The position numbers and the translations under genes are program-made. A DNA stretch of 64,000 bases from Paracoccus sp. C2R09 (lineage in GTDB: Bacteria > Pseudomonadota > Alphaproteobacteria > Rhodobacterales > Rhodobacteraceae): contig NZ_JAHKQB010000017.1 of assembly GCF_018860625.1 (NCBI RefSeq), forward strand, positions 1 to 64,000. Reading direction: 5' to 3'. Position 1 is the stretch's first letter. Each line of letters opens with the position of its first letter. The notes under the pieces are model-generated. The model did not search any database and was not told the origin of the DNA. It worked only from the letters and a program-made list of their open reading frames with translations. Positions 7,946-17,561 of this stretch are shown here, piece by piece.

Positions 7946-8968
7946 ATGGGCTATAAAGTCGTCGTCGCCGGTGCCACGGGTAATGTGGGCCGCGAAATGC
8001 TGAACATCCTGGACGAACGCCAGTTCCCCGTCGATGAGATCGCCGTGCTGGCCTCGCGTCGCTCGCAGGGCACCGAGGTCAGCTTCGGCGACAAGACCCT
8101 GAAGATCCAGGACATCGACCAGTTCGACTTCACCGGCTGGGACATGGCCCTGTTCGCCATCGGATCGGACGCCACCAAGAAATACGCCCCCGTCGCCGCC
8201 AAGGCCGGCTGCGTCGTGATCGACAACAGCTCGCTCTATCGCTACGACCCCGACATCCCGCTGATCGTGCCGGAAGTGAACCCCGAGGCGATCACCGGCT
8301 ACTCCAAGAAGAACATCATCGCGAACCCCAACTGCTCGACTGCGCAGATGGTCGTCGCGCTGAAGCCGCTGCATGACCGCGCGCGCATCAAGCGCGTCGT
8401 CGTCTCGACCTACCAGTCGGTTTCCGGCTCGGGCAAGGACGGCATGGACGAGCTGTGGAACCAGACCAAGGGCATGTACGTGCCGGGTCAGGAGGTCGAG
8501 CCCTCGAAATTCCAGAAGCAGATCGCCTTCAACGTGATTCCGCAGATCGACGTCTTCATGGAAGACGGCTCGACCAAGGAAGAATGGAAGATGGTCGCCG
8601 AGACGAAGAAGATCGTCGATCCCTCGATCAAGGTCACCGCGACCTGCGTCCGCGTGCCGGTCTTCGTCGGCCATTCGGAAGCCATCAACATCGAGTTCGA
8701 GGACTTCCTGGACGAGGACGAGGCCCGCGACATCCTGCGCGAGGCGCCGGGCATCATGGTCGTCGACAAGCGCGAACCCGGCGGCTACACGACGCCCGTC
8801 GAATGCGTGGGCGATTTCGCGACCTTCATCAGCCGCATCCGCCAGGACGGCACCATCGAGAACGGCCTGAACATCTGGTGCGTCAGCGACAACCTGCGCA
8901 AGGGCGCGGCGCTGAACGCGGTCCAGATCGCCGAACTGCTGGGCAACAAGGTCCTCAAGAAGGGCTGA
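7946..8968 (+). CDS. asd: Aspartate-semialdehyde dehydrogenase
   Basis: Asd reduces L-aspartyl-4-phosphate to aspartate-4-semialdehyde with NADPH, the branch point for lysine/diaminopimelate, threonine and methionine. The 340-residue protein has the nucleotide-binding GATGNVG at residues 9-15 and the catalytic Cys130 in NPNCSTAQM. GGYTTPVEC and the VSDNLRKGAALN substrate region lie near the C-terminus. The start at 7946 follows a strong AAGGAG site; the longer open frame upstream has no family similarity. A bidirectional terminator follows. dapB of the same pathway lies about 6 kb downstream. Confidence 0.97.
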   Translation: MGYKVVVAGATGNVGREMLNILDERQFPVDEIAVLASRRSQGTEVSFGDKTLKIQDIDQFDFTGWDMALFAIGSDATKKYAPVAAKAGCVVIDNSSLYRYDPDIPLIVPEVNPEAITGYSKKNIIANPNCSTAQMVVALKPLHDRARIKRVVVSTYQSVSGSGKDGMDELWNQTKGMYVPGQEVEPSKFQKQIAFNVIPQIDVFMEDGSTKEEWKMVAETKKIVDPSIKVTATCVRVPVFVGHSEAINIEFEDFLDEDEARDILREAPGIMVVDKREPGGYTTPVECVGDFATFISRIRQDGTIENGLNIWCVSDNLRKGAALNAVQIAELLGNKVLKKG

Positions 8969-8989
8969 ACGGCCATTCGACCGAAATGA

Positions 8990-9027
8990 GAAAGGGGCGG
9001 CGAGGGTTCACCTTGCCGCCCCTTTTC
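8990..9027. terminator. Bidirectional rho-independent terminator
   Basis: The arms GAAAGGGGCGGC (8990-9001) and GCCGCCCCTTTTC (9015-9027) form a long GC stem with a 13-base loop, with T-rich ends in both directions. It lies between the convergent asd and carbonic anhydrase genes and probably serves both. Confidence 0.85.
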
Positions 9028-9045
9028 ATTCGCGATGCAGGTTGG

Positions 9046-9693
9046 TCAGACCGGCGTCCAGCGGGTGCCGTCGCCCGTCGCCTGGACCAGCGTGCCGTCG
9101 GCGATGTCGTGGATCAGCCCGTGCAGCGTCAGGGTGCCCGCCTCGACGGCCTCTTTGACGAAGGGGAAGGTCAGCAGGTTCCGGATCGAGGTCATCACCG
9201 CCTCGCGCTCCAGGGCGGGGACCTGCTGATCCTCGGGCAGATCCTTCACGCGCTCGTATCCGGGGCGCAGGATGTCCATCCAGCGGCCGACGAAGCTGGT
9301 CGCCTCGTCCATCTCGGGGGCGTGGCCGGAACACATCGCGTGGCAGCCCGCGACGCCGCCGCAGCGGGTATGGCCCATCACGATCAGATGCGTGACCTTC
9401 AGCGCCGTCACCGCGTATTCCACCGCGGCCGAGGTGCCGTGCTGCTGGCCGTCGGGGGCATGTGCCGGAACCAGGTTGGCGATGTTGCGATGGATGAAGA
9501 ACTCGCCCGAATCCGCGCCGAAGATGCTGGTGACGTGGACGCGGCTGTCGCAGCACGAGATCACCATGGCGCGGGGGCGCTGCCCCTCTTCGGCCAGCCG
9601 GCGATACCATGCGTGATTTTCGGAATGGATGGTGGCCTTCCACCCCTCGTAGCGCTTGACCAGATATTGCGGCAGCGGAGACAAATCGTTCAT
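9046..9693 (-). CDS. Beta-class carbonic anhydrase
   Basis: It interconverts CO2 and bicarbonate in the cytoplasm and so supplies bicarbonate for carboxylation reactions. The 215-residue protein has the beta-class zinc ligands Cys47, His108 and Cys111 (motifs SCCDSRV and GHTRCGG). The catalytic Asp49/Arg51 dyad is present, as is HRNIANLV, typical of the family. Length fits bacterial CynT/Can enzymes. It stands alone, facing the shared terminator with asd, so a dedicated promoter in 9694-9830 is expected. Confidence 0.95.
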   Translation of the reverse strand: MNDLSPLPQYLVKRYEGWKATIHSENHAWYRRLAEEGQRPRAMVISCCDSRVHVTSIFGADSGEFFIHRNIANLVPAHAPDGQQHGTSAAVEYAVTALKVTHLIVMGHTRCGGVAGCHAMCSGHAPEMDEATSFVGRWMDILRPGYERVKDLPEDQQVPALEREAVMTSIRNLLTFPFVKEAVEAGTLTLHGLIHDIADGTLVQATGDGTRWTPV

Positions 9694-9830
9694 CTTGAAA
9701 CCTCGCTTTCTGGGCTGCGTGATACGCCGCCGATCCGGAAAATTCGAGAGTTATTCCGCTGCCGGGTCAAGCCTTTCTTCACCGCGACCGACCATCCTCG
9801 CCCCCAGACGAAACACCGCCGGAGGCATGA

Positions 9831-10208
9831 ATGGCAAAGATCGCGGCGCTTGCGGTATCCGAACCCGTCCGGGTGGACGGACGCCGGATCGCGGATATCG
9901 AGGCGAAGATGGGCGAGGGCGCGGCACATGCGGTGATCGGGTTGGTGCTGGAACAGCTGGCATGCCTGCTGACGGATGCCGATGCCGCCCTGAGCGAGGG
10001 GCGGCTGCCCGACGCCCTGCCCCTGGCCGAGCGGATGTCGCGGCTGTCCTGGCAGATCGGCCTTCTGTCGCTGGCGGGCGTCGCGATGGATCTGGGGGCG
10101 GCGGGTGCCCGCGCGGACGGCCCCGCGCTGGCCGCGATCCATGCGCGGTTGATGCGCGTGGGCAACCGGTCGCTGACCGCGATCTGGGACCGGACGGCGA
10201 TGGCGTGA
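9831..10208 (+). CDS. Small helical hypothetical protein
   Basis: I do not recognise this 125-residue protein. It has no signal peptide or clear membrane span and is predicted by eye to be mostly alpha-helical, with Leu/Ala-rich amphipathic stretches. GGAGG lies 5 bases before the chosen ATG, and codon use matches the neighbours, supporting a real gene. Its stop is about 58 bases before the aminopeptidase gene, so they may share a transcript. A four-helix bundle akin to an Hpt-like domain is possible, but no phosphoacceptor motif is evident. Confidence 0.6.
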   Translation: MAKIAALAVSEPVRVDGRRIADIEAKMGEGAAHAVIGLVLEQLACLLTDADAALSEGRLPDALPLAERMSRLSWQIGLLSLAGVAMDLGAAGARADGPALAAIHARLMRVGNRSLTAIWDRTAMA

Positions 10209-10266
10209 CGGGTTGCGGGCGCCCCTGCAGGATGTAGGCTGCGGGCGAACTGCAAGGATATCCGTC

Positions 10267-11634
10267 ATGACGCCCCAATTCGCCCCGTCCGATGCAACGA
10301 CCCTGCCCCTGTGGCTGATCTGGTCCGGCGACGACCTGCCCCCCGAGGCCGGCAGCTGGCCCGCAGCAACGGGATTTGCGGGACAGGCGGGCCAGATCTG
10401 CCTGCTGCCCGATGCGGACGGGGGGCTGCGCGGCGCATTGATGGGCTTGGGCGATCCCGCCCGCGCCGATCGCGAGCGTTTCCAGATCGCGCGCGCCCAT
10501 GCGCTGCCCAAGGGCGACTGGCATCTTGCGAATGCGCCCGCGGGGCTGGACGCCGATGCGCTGGCGCTCGGCTGGCTGCTGGGGCAGTACGGGTTTACCC
10601 GATATGCCGGGACACCCAAGGACGGCCCGCGCCTGCGCTGCCCCGAAGGCGCCGATGCGGAACGCGCCATCGCGATCGCCTCGGGCGAATTCCTGACCCG
10701 CGACCTGATCAACACCCCCGCCTGCGACATGGGCCCCGCGCAGCTGGAGCAGGCCGCCCGAGATCTGGCGACCCGCATCGGCGCGCGGATCGAGGTGACG
10801 ACCGGGCAGGCGCTTCTGGACGGCAACCTGCCCCTGATCCATGCCGTGGGTCGCGCGGCCGAGGCCGAGCCCCGCCTGATCGACATCCGCATCGGCGATG
10901 ACGGTCCGATGCTGACCGTGGTCGGCAAGGGGGTCTGCTTCGACACGGGCGGCCTGAACCTCAAGCCCGGCGCCTCGATGGGGCTGATGAAGAAGGACAT
11001 GGGCGGGGCCGCGACCGCATTGGGGCTGCTGTCGATGCTGGCCGATACGGGCGCGCTGCGCGGCATCCGCCTGCGCGTGCTGATCCCGGCGGTGGAAAAC
11101 AACGTCGCGGGCAACTCCTTCCGCCCCGGCGACATCCTGACCAGCCGCAAGGGCCTGACGGTCGAGGTGAACAACACCGATGCCGAAGGCCGACTGGTCC
11201 TGGCCGATGCGATGGCGCTTGCGGCCGAGGAGAACCCCGACCTGATGATCTCGCTTGCGACGCTGACGGGGGCGGCGCGGGTCGCGCTCGGGCCGGATGT
11301 GCCGCCGTTCTACTGCGACGACGACGCGACCGCGCAGGCGATCCAGTCCGCGGGCATGGAGGCGGGCGATCCGGTCTGGCGCATGCCGTTCTGGAACCCC
11401 TACGAGTCCATGATCGAGCCCGGCATCGCGGATCTGGACAACGCGCCTTCGGGGGGGATGGCGGGGTCGATCACTGCCGCGCTGTTCCTGCGCCGCTTCG
11501 CGGAAGGAGCCGCGCGATACGCGCATTTCGACATCTATGGCTGGCAGCCCTCGGCCATGCCGGGGCGGCCCAAGGGCGGTGTCGGGCAGGCATCGCGCGC
11601 CATTCTGGCGGCGTTGCCGCGGATCATGGGCTGA
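10267..11634 (+). CDS. Leucyl aminopeptidase family protein (M17)
   Basis: This cytosolic dinuclear-metal aminopeptidase removes N-terminal residues from peptides. The 455-residue protein has the M17 catalytic lysine/metal segment GKGVCFDTGGLNLKPG and KKDMGGAA, and the family signature NTDAEGRLVLADA. LPLIHAVGRAA marks the start of the catalytic half. The N-terminal half is the less conserved regulatory domain. The start at 10267 follows AAGGA; the frame extends upstream but over intergenic sequence. The NlpC/P60 peptidase gene starts 4 bases later, a pairing that suggests joint peptide or muropeptide turnover. Confidence 0.92.
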   Translation: MTPQFAPSDATTLPLWLIWSGDDLPPEAGSWPAATGFAGQAGQICLLPDADGGLRGALMGLGDPARADRERFQIARAHALPKGDWHLANAPAGLDADALALGWLLGQYGFTRYAGTPKDGPRLRCPEGADAERAIAIASGEFLTRDLINTPACDMGPAQLEQAARDLATRIGARIEVTTGQALLDGNLPLIHAVGRAAEAEPRLIDIRIGDDGPMLTVVGKGVCFDTGGLNLKPGASMGLMKKDMGGAATALGLLSMLADTGALRGIRLRVLIPAVENNVAGNSFRPGDILTSRKGLTVEVNNTDAEGRLVLADAMALAAEENPDLMISLATLTGAARVALGPDVPPFYCDDDATAQAIQSAGMEAGDPVWRMPFWNPYESMIEPGIADLDNAPSGGMAGSITAALFLRRFAEGAARYAHFDIYGWQPSAMPGRPKGGVGQASRAILAALPRIMG

Positions 11635-11638
11635 TCCA

Positions 11639-12463
11639 ATGGACCGCCGCCTGACCCCCGCGACCGACCGCATTGCCCTGAACAGCCTGCGCGGCAGGTT
11701 GGACGCGCCCGCATGGACCGACGGACATGCCGCCCGCGTCACGAAACCCGTGACCGACCTGCTGGCCCGACCAGACGGCCCGCGCGACCGTCAGCTGATC
11801 TTCGGCACCGACGTCACCGTGATCGAGGATCGCGACGGCGCAAGCTTCGTGCAATCCGCCGACGGTTACTGCGGCTGGATCGCGACCGAGGCGCTGCAGG
11901 CGGACCTTCCGCAGATCACCCATCGCGTCACGGCGCTGGCGACCCATGTCTATCCCACGCCCGACATGAAGCGGCGCGAACTGGGCGCCCTGCCCCACGG
12001 CGCGCGCCTGTCTGTCACCGCGATACAGGGGCGCTTTGCCGAACTGGCGGGCGGCGGCTTCGTCCCGCTGCAGCATGTGGACGCGATGCTGGAACACGAC
12101 CCCGTCGATGTGGCGATGCGATACCTCGGCGTCCCCTATCTGTGGGGCGGCAACAGCGCATGGGGGATCGACTGTTCGGGCCTTGCGCAGGCAGGTCTGA
12201 CGGCCTGCGGCATTCCCTGTCCGGGCGACAGCGACCTTCAGCGGCAGGCATTACCCGAAACCGACCGGATCCGGCGCGGGGACCTGCTGTTCTGGCCGGG
12301 CCATGTCGCCATCGCCATGTCCGAGGAGATGATGATCCACGCGACCGCATGGCAGATGTCCGTCATCACGGAAAACATCGCCGACGCGATCGCGCGGATC
12401 GATGCCGCGGGCGAAGGACCATTCCTGGGCGCCCGCCGCCCCTCTGACGGTATCAGAGGTTGA
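11639..12463 (+). CDS. C40 (NlpC/P60) peptidase with N-terminal SH3-like domains
   Basis: NlpC/P60 enzymes cut D-Glu/gamma-linked bonds in peptidoglycan stem peptides. The C-terminal domain of this 274-residue protein has the catalytic Cys179 in GIDCSGL, His222 in PGHVAI and a third polar residue near His234. Residues 1-150 look like one or two bacterial SH3 domains, matching the DpeA/YkfC-type arrangement. There is no signal peptide, so it probably works in the cytoplasm on recycled muropeptides, in line with the aminopeptidase gene 4 bases upstream. The last 11 bases overlap the 3' end of the convergent truB. Confidence 0.88.
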   Translation: MDRRLTPATDRIALNSLRGRLDAPAWTDGHAARVTKPVTDLLARPDGPRDRQLIFGTDVTVIEDRDGASFVQSADGYCGWIATEALQADLPQITHRVTALATHVYPTPDMKRRELGALPHGARLSVTAIQGRFAELAGGGFVPLQHVDAMLEHDPVDVAMRYLGVPYLWGGNSAWGIDCSGLAQAGLTACGIPCPGDSDLQRQALPETDRIRRGDLLFWPGHVAIAMSEEMMIHATAWQMSVITENIADAIARIDAAGEGPFLGARRPSDGIRG

Positions 12464-13346
12464 AGACCCGTTCCGGCTGGACCATCCCGCCCTGGTAGCG
12501 CCCGATGCAGACCGGGCCTGCCGCATCCGACACCCAGACCAGATCGCCCCAATCGGCGCCGCCCGTCACCTCGCCCGGATTGCCGTTGCGGATGCGGATC
12601 GCGCCTTCGGTGGTCGCCCGCAGCATCGGCAGATCGGCAAGGCCGGTCTCCAGCGGCAGAAGCTGACCTTCCAGCCATTCCTGGGCCTCGCGGTCGATCC
12701 TGGCGAATTCGACGCCGTTCTCGGCCTCGAAGGGGCCGGACCAGGTGCGGCGCAGATGCGCGACATGGCCAAGGCATCCCAATTCGCGGCCCAGATCGCG
12801 GGCGATGGACCGGACATAGCCGCCCTTGCCGCAGACCATCTCCAGGCGCGCGGTATCGGAACCGGCCTCGTTCAGGAACAGGCTCTCGACCCAGAGGGCA
12901 CGGGCGGCCAGCTCCATCTCCACGCCCTCGCGGGCCAGGTCGTAGGCGCGTTCGCCCTCGACCCGGACGGCGCTGTAGGCGGGCGGAACCTGCATGATGT
13001 CACCGGTGAATTTCGGCAGCGCCGCGCGGACCTGATCCTCGGTCGGGCGCATGTCCGACTGGCGCAGCACCTCGCCCGAGGCATCGTCGGTCGTCGTCTC
13101 GGACCCCCAGTTGACCGTGAAGTCGTAGCATTTCAGCGCATCGGTCACGATGGGCACGGTCTTCGTCGCCTCGCCCAGGGCCACGGCCAGAACCCCCGTC
13201 GCATCGGGGTCCAGCGTGCCCGCATGGCCCGCCTTCTTCGCGTCCAGCGCCCAACGGACCTTGGCCACGACCGAGGTCGAGGTCACGCCCGCGGGCTTGT
13301 CCACGATCAGCCAGCCATTGATGTCGCGGCCCTTCTTGCGTGCCAT
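12453..13346 (-). CDS. truB: tRNA pseudouridine(55) synthase
   Basis: TruB converts uridine 55 in the T-loop of tRNAs to pseudouridine. The 297-residue protein has the family start [14 protein letters not shown] and the catalytic Asp46 in [12 protein letters not shown]. The KCYDF and [10 protein letters not shown] segments and the RSIARDLG region are also present. The start at 13346 follows AGGAGA; upstream frame reads into non-coding shadow sequence. It lies in the rbfA-glycosidase-truB group, as in many bacteria where rbfA and truB are close. Its 3' end overlaps the NlpC/P60 gene. Confidence 0.95.
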   Translation of the reverse strand: MARKKGRDINGWLIVDKPAGVTSTSVVAKVRWALDAKKAGHAGTLDPDATGVLAVALGEATKTVPIVTDALKCYDFTVNWGSETTTDDASGEVLRQSDMRPTEDQVRAALPKFTGDIMQVPPAYSAVRVEGERAYDLAREGVEMELAARALWVESLFLNEAGSDTARLEMVCGKGGYVRSIARDLGRELGCLGHVAHLRRTWSGPFEAENGVEFARIDREAQEWLEGQLLPLETGLADLPMLRATTEGAIRIRNGNPGEVTGGADWGDLVWVSDAAGPVCIGRYQGGMVQPERVFNL

Positions 13347-13414
13347 GCCCGTTCTCCTGCAAATGGAAAGGCCGGGCAGATATCCGCCCCCGGCCATGCG
13401 GTCAACCTCGGGTG

Positions 13415-14173
13415 TCAGCCGGGCGCGCCCACCAGGCCGATGATCGGCCCCATGCTGCGCCCGAAATCGGCACGGTTCACGTCCGGCGCGAACAGCCGCG
13501 ATATCGACCCGTCGAAATACAGCGCGTCGCGCACGCCCAGGCCGTCGCGGAACAACCGCCCGAATTCGTGAAAGGTCACGGGCCTGCTGGAAATCGCGAA
13601 AAAGGCCGTCTGCCCGTCCGGCGACACGCCCACCCCGTTGCGGATATAGCGGCTGTCGCTGTCCACGAGGAATCGCGGATGCAGTTCGCCGTCGATCACC
13701 AGCATCGGCCCCGACTGGGTCGCAAGGCGGCATTCCGGCCGATCCTCGGCGAAGCTGCGCGATTCGATCACCCGGAACGGCCTGTCGCCGCCCGTGCAGA
13801 AGACCCCGTTGGGCAGCATCCCGAAATTGCCGCCGCCACCACCCGTGACGATGCCCGATTCCTCGTGGCCATCGATCACCAGAAGGCCCACGGGGCGGTA
13901 ATCGGGGTGGAACATGCCCGCATTCATCGCGAAGGCCAGCGATTGGCCGTCATCCAGCGTCGCGCGGACATTGGCGAAGTTGCGCAGCGGTCTGCCGTCG
14001 GCCCCGTCCTGCCACAGCCGCAGCGCGGGTTCCTGCGCGGCCTCGACTCGGCACAGGACATAGCCCTGTCCGTCATGGTCGACGCGTTCGCAGGTCTGGG
14101 CACCGGCGGGGATGGCAAGCGCCATCACCATGCCCACCGCCACACCCAGGCGGCGCGACAGTTCAGTCCACAT
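13415..14173 (-). CDS. Phosphodiester glycosidase family (NAGPA/DUF2233) secreted protein
   Basis: The 252-residue protein has a signal peptide (hydrophobic [11 protein letters not shown], cleavage near AGA-QT), so it is periplasmic. The remainder matches the phosphodiester glycosidase fold of NAGPA and bacterial YjfA/DUF2233 proteins: [11 protein letters not shown], the glycine-rich TGGGGGNFG turn, [10 protein letters not shown] and [10 protein letters not shown]. Family members cut GlcNAc-1-phosphodiester links, for example in wall or capsule polymers; the substrate here is unknown. The start lies 11 bases inside the end of rbfA, so it is translationally coupled to it. Confidence 0.8.
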   Translation of the reverse strand: MWTELSRRLGVAVGMVMALAIPAGAQTCERVDHDGQGYVLCRVEAAQEPALRLWQDGADGRPLRNFANVRATLDDGQSLAFAMNAGMFHPDYRPVGLLVIDGHEESGIVTGGGGGNFGMLPNGVFCTGGDRPFRVIESRSFAEDRPECRLATQSGPMLVIDGELHPRFLVDSDSRYIRNGVGVSPDGQTAFFAISSRPVTFHEFGRLFRDGLGVRDALYFDGSISRLFAPDVNRADFGRSMGPIIGLVGAPG

Positions 14174-14600
14174 CGTCTTCGTCGAAACCGGGGGCGACGT
14201 CGGAATCGGTCTCGACATCGCGGCGGACGCGTTCGTCGTCGAACATGCGGCGCGTCTCGTCCATGCGGTCGAAGGTCTCGTCCAGCTGGAAGCGCAGCTG
14301 CGGGGCGTATTTCAGCGACATCTCCTTCGAGACGAGGTGACGCAGCTCGGCCGAATTGCGGCGCAGGGCCTTCAGCGCATCCTCGGCGTCGTAACCGCCC
14401 AGGGGCAGCACGAAGGCCGTCGCCACCTTCAGGTCCGGCGAGGTGCGGACCTCGCCCACCGTGATGGAATGCCGGTTCAGATCCGGGTCGTGCACATCCG
14501 CGCGCAGAAGCACGTCGGACAGGGTGCGGCGGATCAGTTCGCCCACCCGCAGCTGACGCTGCGACGGGCCCTTGCCATGAGAGAAGCGGTTCTGTGCCAT
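14163..14600 (-). CDS. rbfA: 30S ribosome-binding factor
   Basis: RbfA binds 16S rRNA during 30S maturation and is needed for processing of the 5' end and for growth in the cold. The 145-residue protein has a KH-type fold with the family segments [32 protein letters not shown] and [16 protein letters not shown]. The C-terminal tail is acidic (ending GFDEDDVD), as in other alphaproteobacteria. The open frame continues far upstream, but the ATG at 14600 gives the family N-terminus. It is followed by the overlapping glycosidase gene and truB, and is divergent from dapB. Confidence 0.93.
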   Translation of the reverse strand: MAQNRFSHGKGPSQRQLRVGELIRRTLSDVLLRADVHDPDLNRHSITVGEVRTSPDLKVATAFVLPLGGYDAEDALKALRRNSAELRHLVSKEMSLKYAPQLRFQLDETFDRMDETRRMFDDERVRRDVETDSDVAPGFDEDDVD

Positions 14601-14675
14601 GCGCTCCGATGTAGGGGGTCGCGGGGCGGGCCGCAACGGGCTATCACACCGGCAAAGGCGCGAAAGGACCCCGAG

Positions 14676-15509
14676 ATGAGCGATATGCACAACACCGACC
14701 AGCCGAACCGCCCCGGGATCGTCGTGACGGGCGCGTCGGGACGAATGGGGCAGATGCTGATCCGCCTGATCCTGGACCACCCCGAGGTGCGGCTGGCAGG
14801 CGCGCTGGAACGCCCCGGCCACGACTGGATCGGGCGCGACATCGGCAGCTGCATGGGCGGCGCCGAGGCCGGCGTCGCGGTGACCGACGATGCGGTCGCG
14901 GCCATCGCGCAGGCACAGGCGGTGATCGACTTCACCGCGCCGGATGCGACCCTGGCCTTTGCCGAACTGACCGCGCAGGCGCGTGCGGTCCATGTCATCG
15001 GCACCACGGGCCTCGAGGATCGCCACCTGGACGCGCTGAAGGCCGCGGCCCGCCATGCCCCCATCGTGCGGGCGGGCAACATGTCGCTCGGGGTGAACCT
15101 GCTGGTCGGGCTGACGCGCAAGGTGGCAGCCGCGCTTGGGACCGACTGGGACATCGAGGTCGTCGAGGCCCATCACCGCCACAAGGTCGACGCACCGTCC
15201 GGGACCGCGCTGATGCTGGGTCAGGCAGCGGCCGAGGGCCGGGTCGCCAGCCTGTCGGATCTGCGCACCCCCGCGCGCGAAGGCATCACCGGCGCACGCG
15301 AGACCGGCAGCATCGGCTTTTCCGCCATTCGCGGCGGCGACGTGGTGGGCGAACATGACGTGATCTTCGCGACCGAGGGCGAACGCATCGTCCTGCGCCA
15401 TCTTGCGACCGACCGCGCGATCTTTGCCCGTGGCGCCATCCGTGCCGCCATCTGGGGGCAGGACAAGGGGCCGGGCGAATACGACATGAACGACGTTCTG
15501 GGCCTGTGA
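14676..15509 (+). CDS. dapB: 4-hydroxy-tetrahydrodipicolinate reductase
   Basis: DapB reduces the product of DapA with NAD(P)H on the way to meso-diaminopimelate and lysine, feeding peptidoglycan synthesis. The 277-residue protein has the nucleotide-binding [10 protein letters not shown] at about 17-26 and [10 protein letters not shown]. The catalytic signature [19 protein letters not shown] is present, followed by [16 protein letters not shown]. The start follows AAAGGA with good spacing. It opens a co-directional series (tsaE-amgK, murU, addB, addA, trxA); the next gene begins 4 bases after its stop. Confidence 0.96.
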   Translation: MSDMHNTDQPNRPGIVVTGASGRMGQMLIRLILDHPEVRLAGALERPGHDWIGRDIGSCMGGAEAGVAVTDDAVAAIAQAQAVIDFTAPDATLAFAELTAQARAVHVIGTTGLEDRHLDALKAAARHAPIVRAGNMSLGVNLLVGLTRKVAAALGTDWDIEVVEAHHRHKVDAPSGTALMLGQAAAEGRVASLSDLRTPAREGITGARETGSIGFSAIRGGDVVGEHDVIFATEGERIVLRHLATDRAIFARGAIRAAIWGQDKGPGEYDMNDVLGL

Positions 15510-15513
15510 TCCC

Positions 15514-16902
15514 ATGTCGGTGCGCCTGATCGCGAACGAGGGACTGACCGCGGGGCTGGCGCGCATGATGGCCGCGGGGTCGCGCCCCGGCGATACCGTG
15601 CTGCTGGACGGGCCGGTGGGCGCGGGCAAGACCCATTTCGCCCGCGCCTTCATCCGCGCCCGCCAGGGCGATCTGGCCGAGGACGTGCCCAGCCCCACCT
15701 TCACGCTGGTCCAGACCTATGACGACCCGATGGGGACCGAGATCTGGCACGCCGATCTCTATCGCCTGACCGACCCCTCCGAACTGGACGAGCTGGGCCT
15801 CGATGAGGCCATGTCGGACGCGATCTGCCTGATCGAATGGCCCGACCGGCTGGAGGCCCTGCCGGTTGGCGCGATGACCATCGCCATCGGCCCCGCCCCC
15901 GATCCCGACCTGCGGGTGATCGACCTGGCCTTCGCGGGCGCGGACCGCATCGCGCAGCGCGCGGCCTTCGTGGCGCAGGCGGGCTGGTCGGATGCGCGGG
16001 TGACGGTCCTTGCGGGCGATGCGTCCTCGCGGTCCTTCTTCAGGCTGCATCGGGGCGACGACAGCGCGGTCCTGATGGACGATGCGGCGGGCGATATCGC
16101 GCCCTTCCTGCGCATGACCGACTGGCTGCGCGAACGCGGTCTGGGTGCGCCCGCGATCATCGCGCATGATCCCGACCTGCGCCTGATGCTGGTCGAGGAT
16201 CTGGGCGACGACCTGGTCGCCCGCGTGATCGAGGACCGCCCCGATCTTGCAGGGATCGTCCACGACCGCATCACCGACCTGCTGGTGCAGATCCAGTCCC
16301 ATGTGCCGCCGCGCTTCGTCAGCCCGCTGGACGGCGCGGCCATGGCCAATCTGACGGCGCTGTTCGTCGAATGGTATCCTGGTGCCGATGCCGCCCCGGA
16401 CCTGCCTGCGATCGTCGCGCGGCTGCATGAGGATCTGGCCGGCGGTCCGCCCGTCCTGTCGCTGCGCGATTTCCATGCCGAGAACCTGATCTGGCGCGAT
16501 GCCGCCCCCCTCGGGCTGATCGATTACCAGGATGCGGTGGCCGCGCATGCGGCCTATGACCTCGTCTCGGCGCTGCAGGATGCCCGCCGCGACGTGGACC
16601 CGGAAACCGAGGCCCGCCAGATCGACCGCTTCCTTGCCGCCACGGGGCATGACGGCGACGCGTTCCGCGCGGCCTATGCGCTGATCGGCGCCCAGCGCGC
16701 GCTGCGCATCCTGGGCGTGTTCTGCCGCCTTGCGCTGCGCGACGGCAAGACGCGGTACCTGGATTTCATGCCCCGCGTCTGGGCGAACCTGCAGCGCGAC
16801 CTGGACCACCCCGCCCTGGCGGACCTTGCCCGCGCGATGCAGCCCATCGCCGCCCCCACCCCCGAATTCGTCGAAAGGATCCGCGCCCGATGCCAGCCCT
16901 GA
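15514..16902 (+). CDS. Fusion of TsaE ATPase and AmgK-type sugar kinase
   Basis: Residues 1-150 are TsaE, the ATPase of the complex that makes t6A37 in tRNA: Walker A GPVGAGKT (33-40), SPTFTLV (60-66) and HADLYRL (79-85). Residues 160-462 are an aminoglycoside-phosphotransferase-fold kinase of the AmgK type: [11 protein letters not shown] (168-178), the catalytic loop Asp319-x-His321-x-x-Asn324 in [10 protein letters not shown], and metal-binding Asp337 in LIDYQD. AmgK phosphorylates the anomeric hydroxyl of MurNAc/GlcNAc in wall recycling. The next gene is murU, the following enzyme of that pathway, which supports the assignment. The fusion is known in this bacterial group. It starts 4 bases after dapB and overlaps murU by 13. 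Confidence 0.9.
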   Translation: MSVRLIANEGLTAGLARMMAAGSRPGDTVLLDGPVGAGKTHFARAFIRARQGDLAEDVPSPTFTLVQTYDDPMGTEIWHADLYRLTDPSELDELGLDEAMSDAICLIEWPDRLEALPVGAMTIAIGPAPDPDLRVIDLAFAGADRIAQRAAFVAQAGWSDARVTVLAGDASSRSFFRLHRGDDSAVLMDDAAGDIAPFLRMTDWLRERGLGAPAIIAHDPDLRLMLVEDLGDDLVARVIEDRPDLAGIVHDRITDLLVQIQSHVPPRFVSPLDGAAMANLTALFVEWYPGADAAPDLPAIVARLHEDLAGGPPVLSLRDFHAENLIWRDAAPLGLIDYQDAVAAHAAYDLVSALQDARRDVDPETEARQIDRFLAATGHDGDAFRAAYALIGAQRALRILGVFCRLALRDGKTRYLDFMPRVWANLQRDLDHPALADLARAMQPIAAPTPEFVERIRARCQP

Positions 16903-17561
16903 TGATCTTCGCCGCGGGCTTCGGCACGCGGATGCGCCCCCTGACCGACGATCGCCCCAAGCCCCTGGTCGAGGTCGGTGGCCGTACCCTGCTGGACCGC
17001 GCGCTGGAGATGGGCGCCGAGGCGGGCGCCGCGCCGGTGGTGGTGAACACGCATTACCTTGGCGCGCAGGTCGCCGATCACCTGGCGGGCCGCGACGTGG
17101 CGATCAGCCCCGAACCCGACCTGATCCTCGATACCGGGGGCGGGCTGCGCCGCGCGCTGCCGATGCTGGGCGCGGGGCCGGTCATGACGCTGAACCCGGA
17201 CGTCGTCTGGTCGGGGCCGAACGTGCTGAAGGCGCTGCAGGCGGCATGGGACGGCGACCGGATGGACGCGCTGCTGGCGCTGGTGCCCGTCGCGCGGGCC
17301 ACGGCGCGCAAGGGGGCGGGCGATTTCGCGATGGACGATGCGGGGCGCATCGCGCGGCAGGGCGATCACGTCTATGCCGGGGCGCAGATCATCCGGCCCG
17401 AGGCGCTGCACGACATTCCCGATCAGGTCTTCTCGTTGAACCTGCTGTGGGACCGCATGATTGCCGATGGCCGCGCCTTCGGAATGGTCCATCCCGGCGG
17501 CTGGTGCGATGTCGGTTACCCCGAAGCCATTCCCATGGCCGAGGCCCTTCTGGATGCGTGA
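16890..17561 (+). CDS. murU: N-acetylmuramate alpha-1-phosphate uridylyltransferase
   Basis: MurU makes UDP-MurNAc directly from MurNAc-1-phosphate and UTP, bypassing MurA/MurB during wall recycling and giving intrinsic fosfomycin tolerance in Pseudomonas. The 223-residue protein is a GT-A-fold nucleotidyltransferase: FAAGFGTRMRPLT with RPKPLVEV at the N-terminus, LILDTGGGLRRALP, the metal-binding region LNPDVVW and GGWCDVGYPEA near the end. It overlaps the TsaE-AmgK fusion gene by 13 bases. The pairing with an AmgK domain is the main reason for choosing MurU over other sugar-1-phosphate nucleotidyltransferases. Confidence 0.88.
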   Translation: MPALMIFAAGFGTRMRPLTDDRPKPLVEVGGRTLLDRALEMGAEAGAAPVVVNTHYLGAQVADHLAGRDVAISPEPDLILDTGGGLRRALPMLGAGPVMTLNPDVVWSGPNVLKALQAAWDGDRMDALLALVPVARATARKGAGDFAMDDAGRIARQGDHVYAGAQIIRPEALHDIPDQVFSLNLLWDRMIADGRAFGMVHPGGWCDVGYPEAIPMAEALLDA

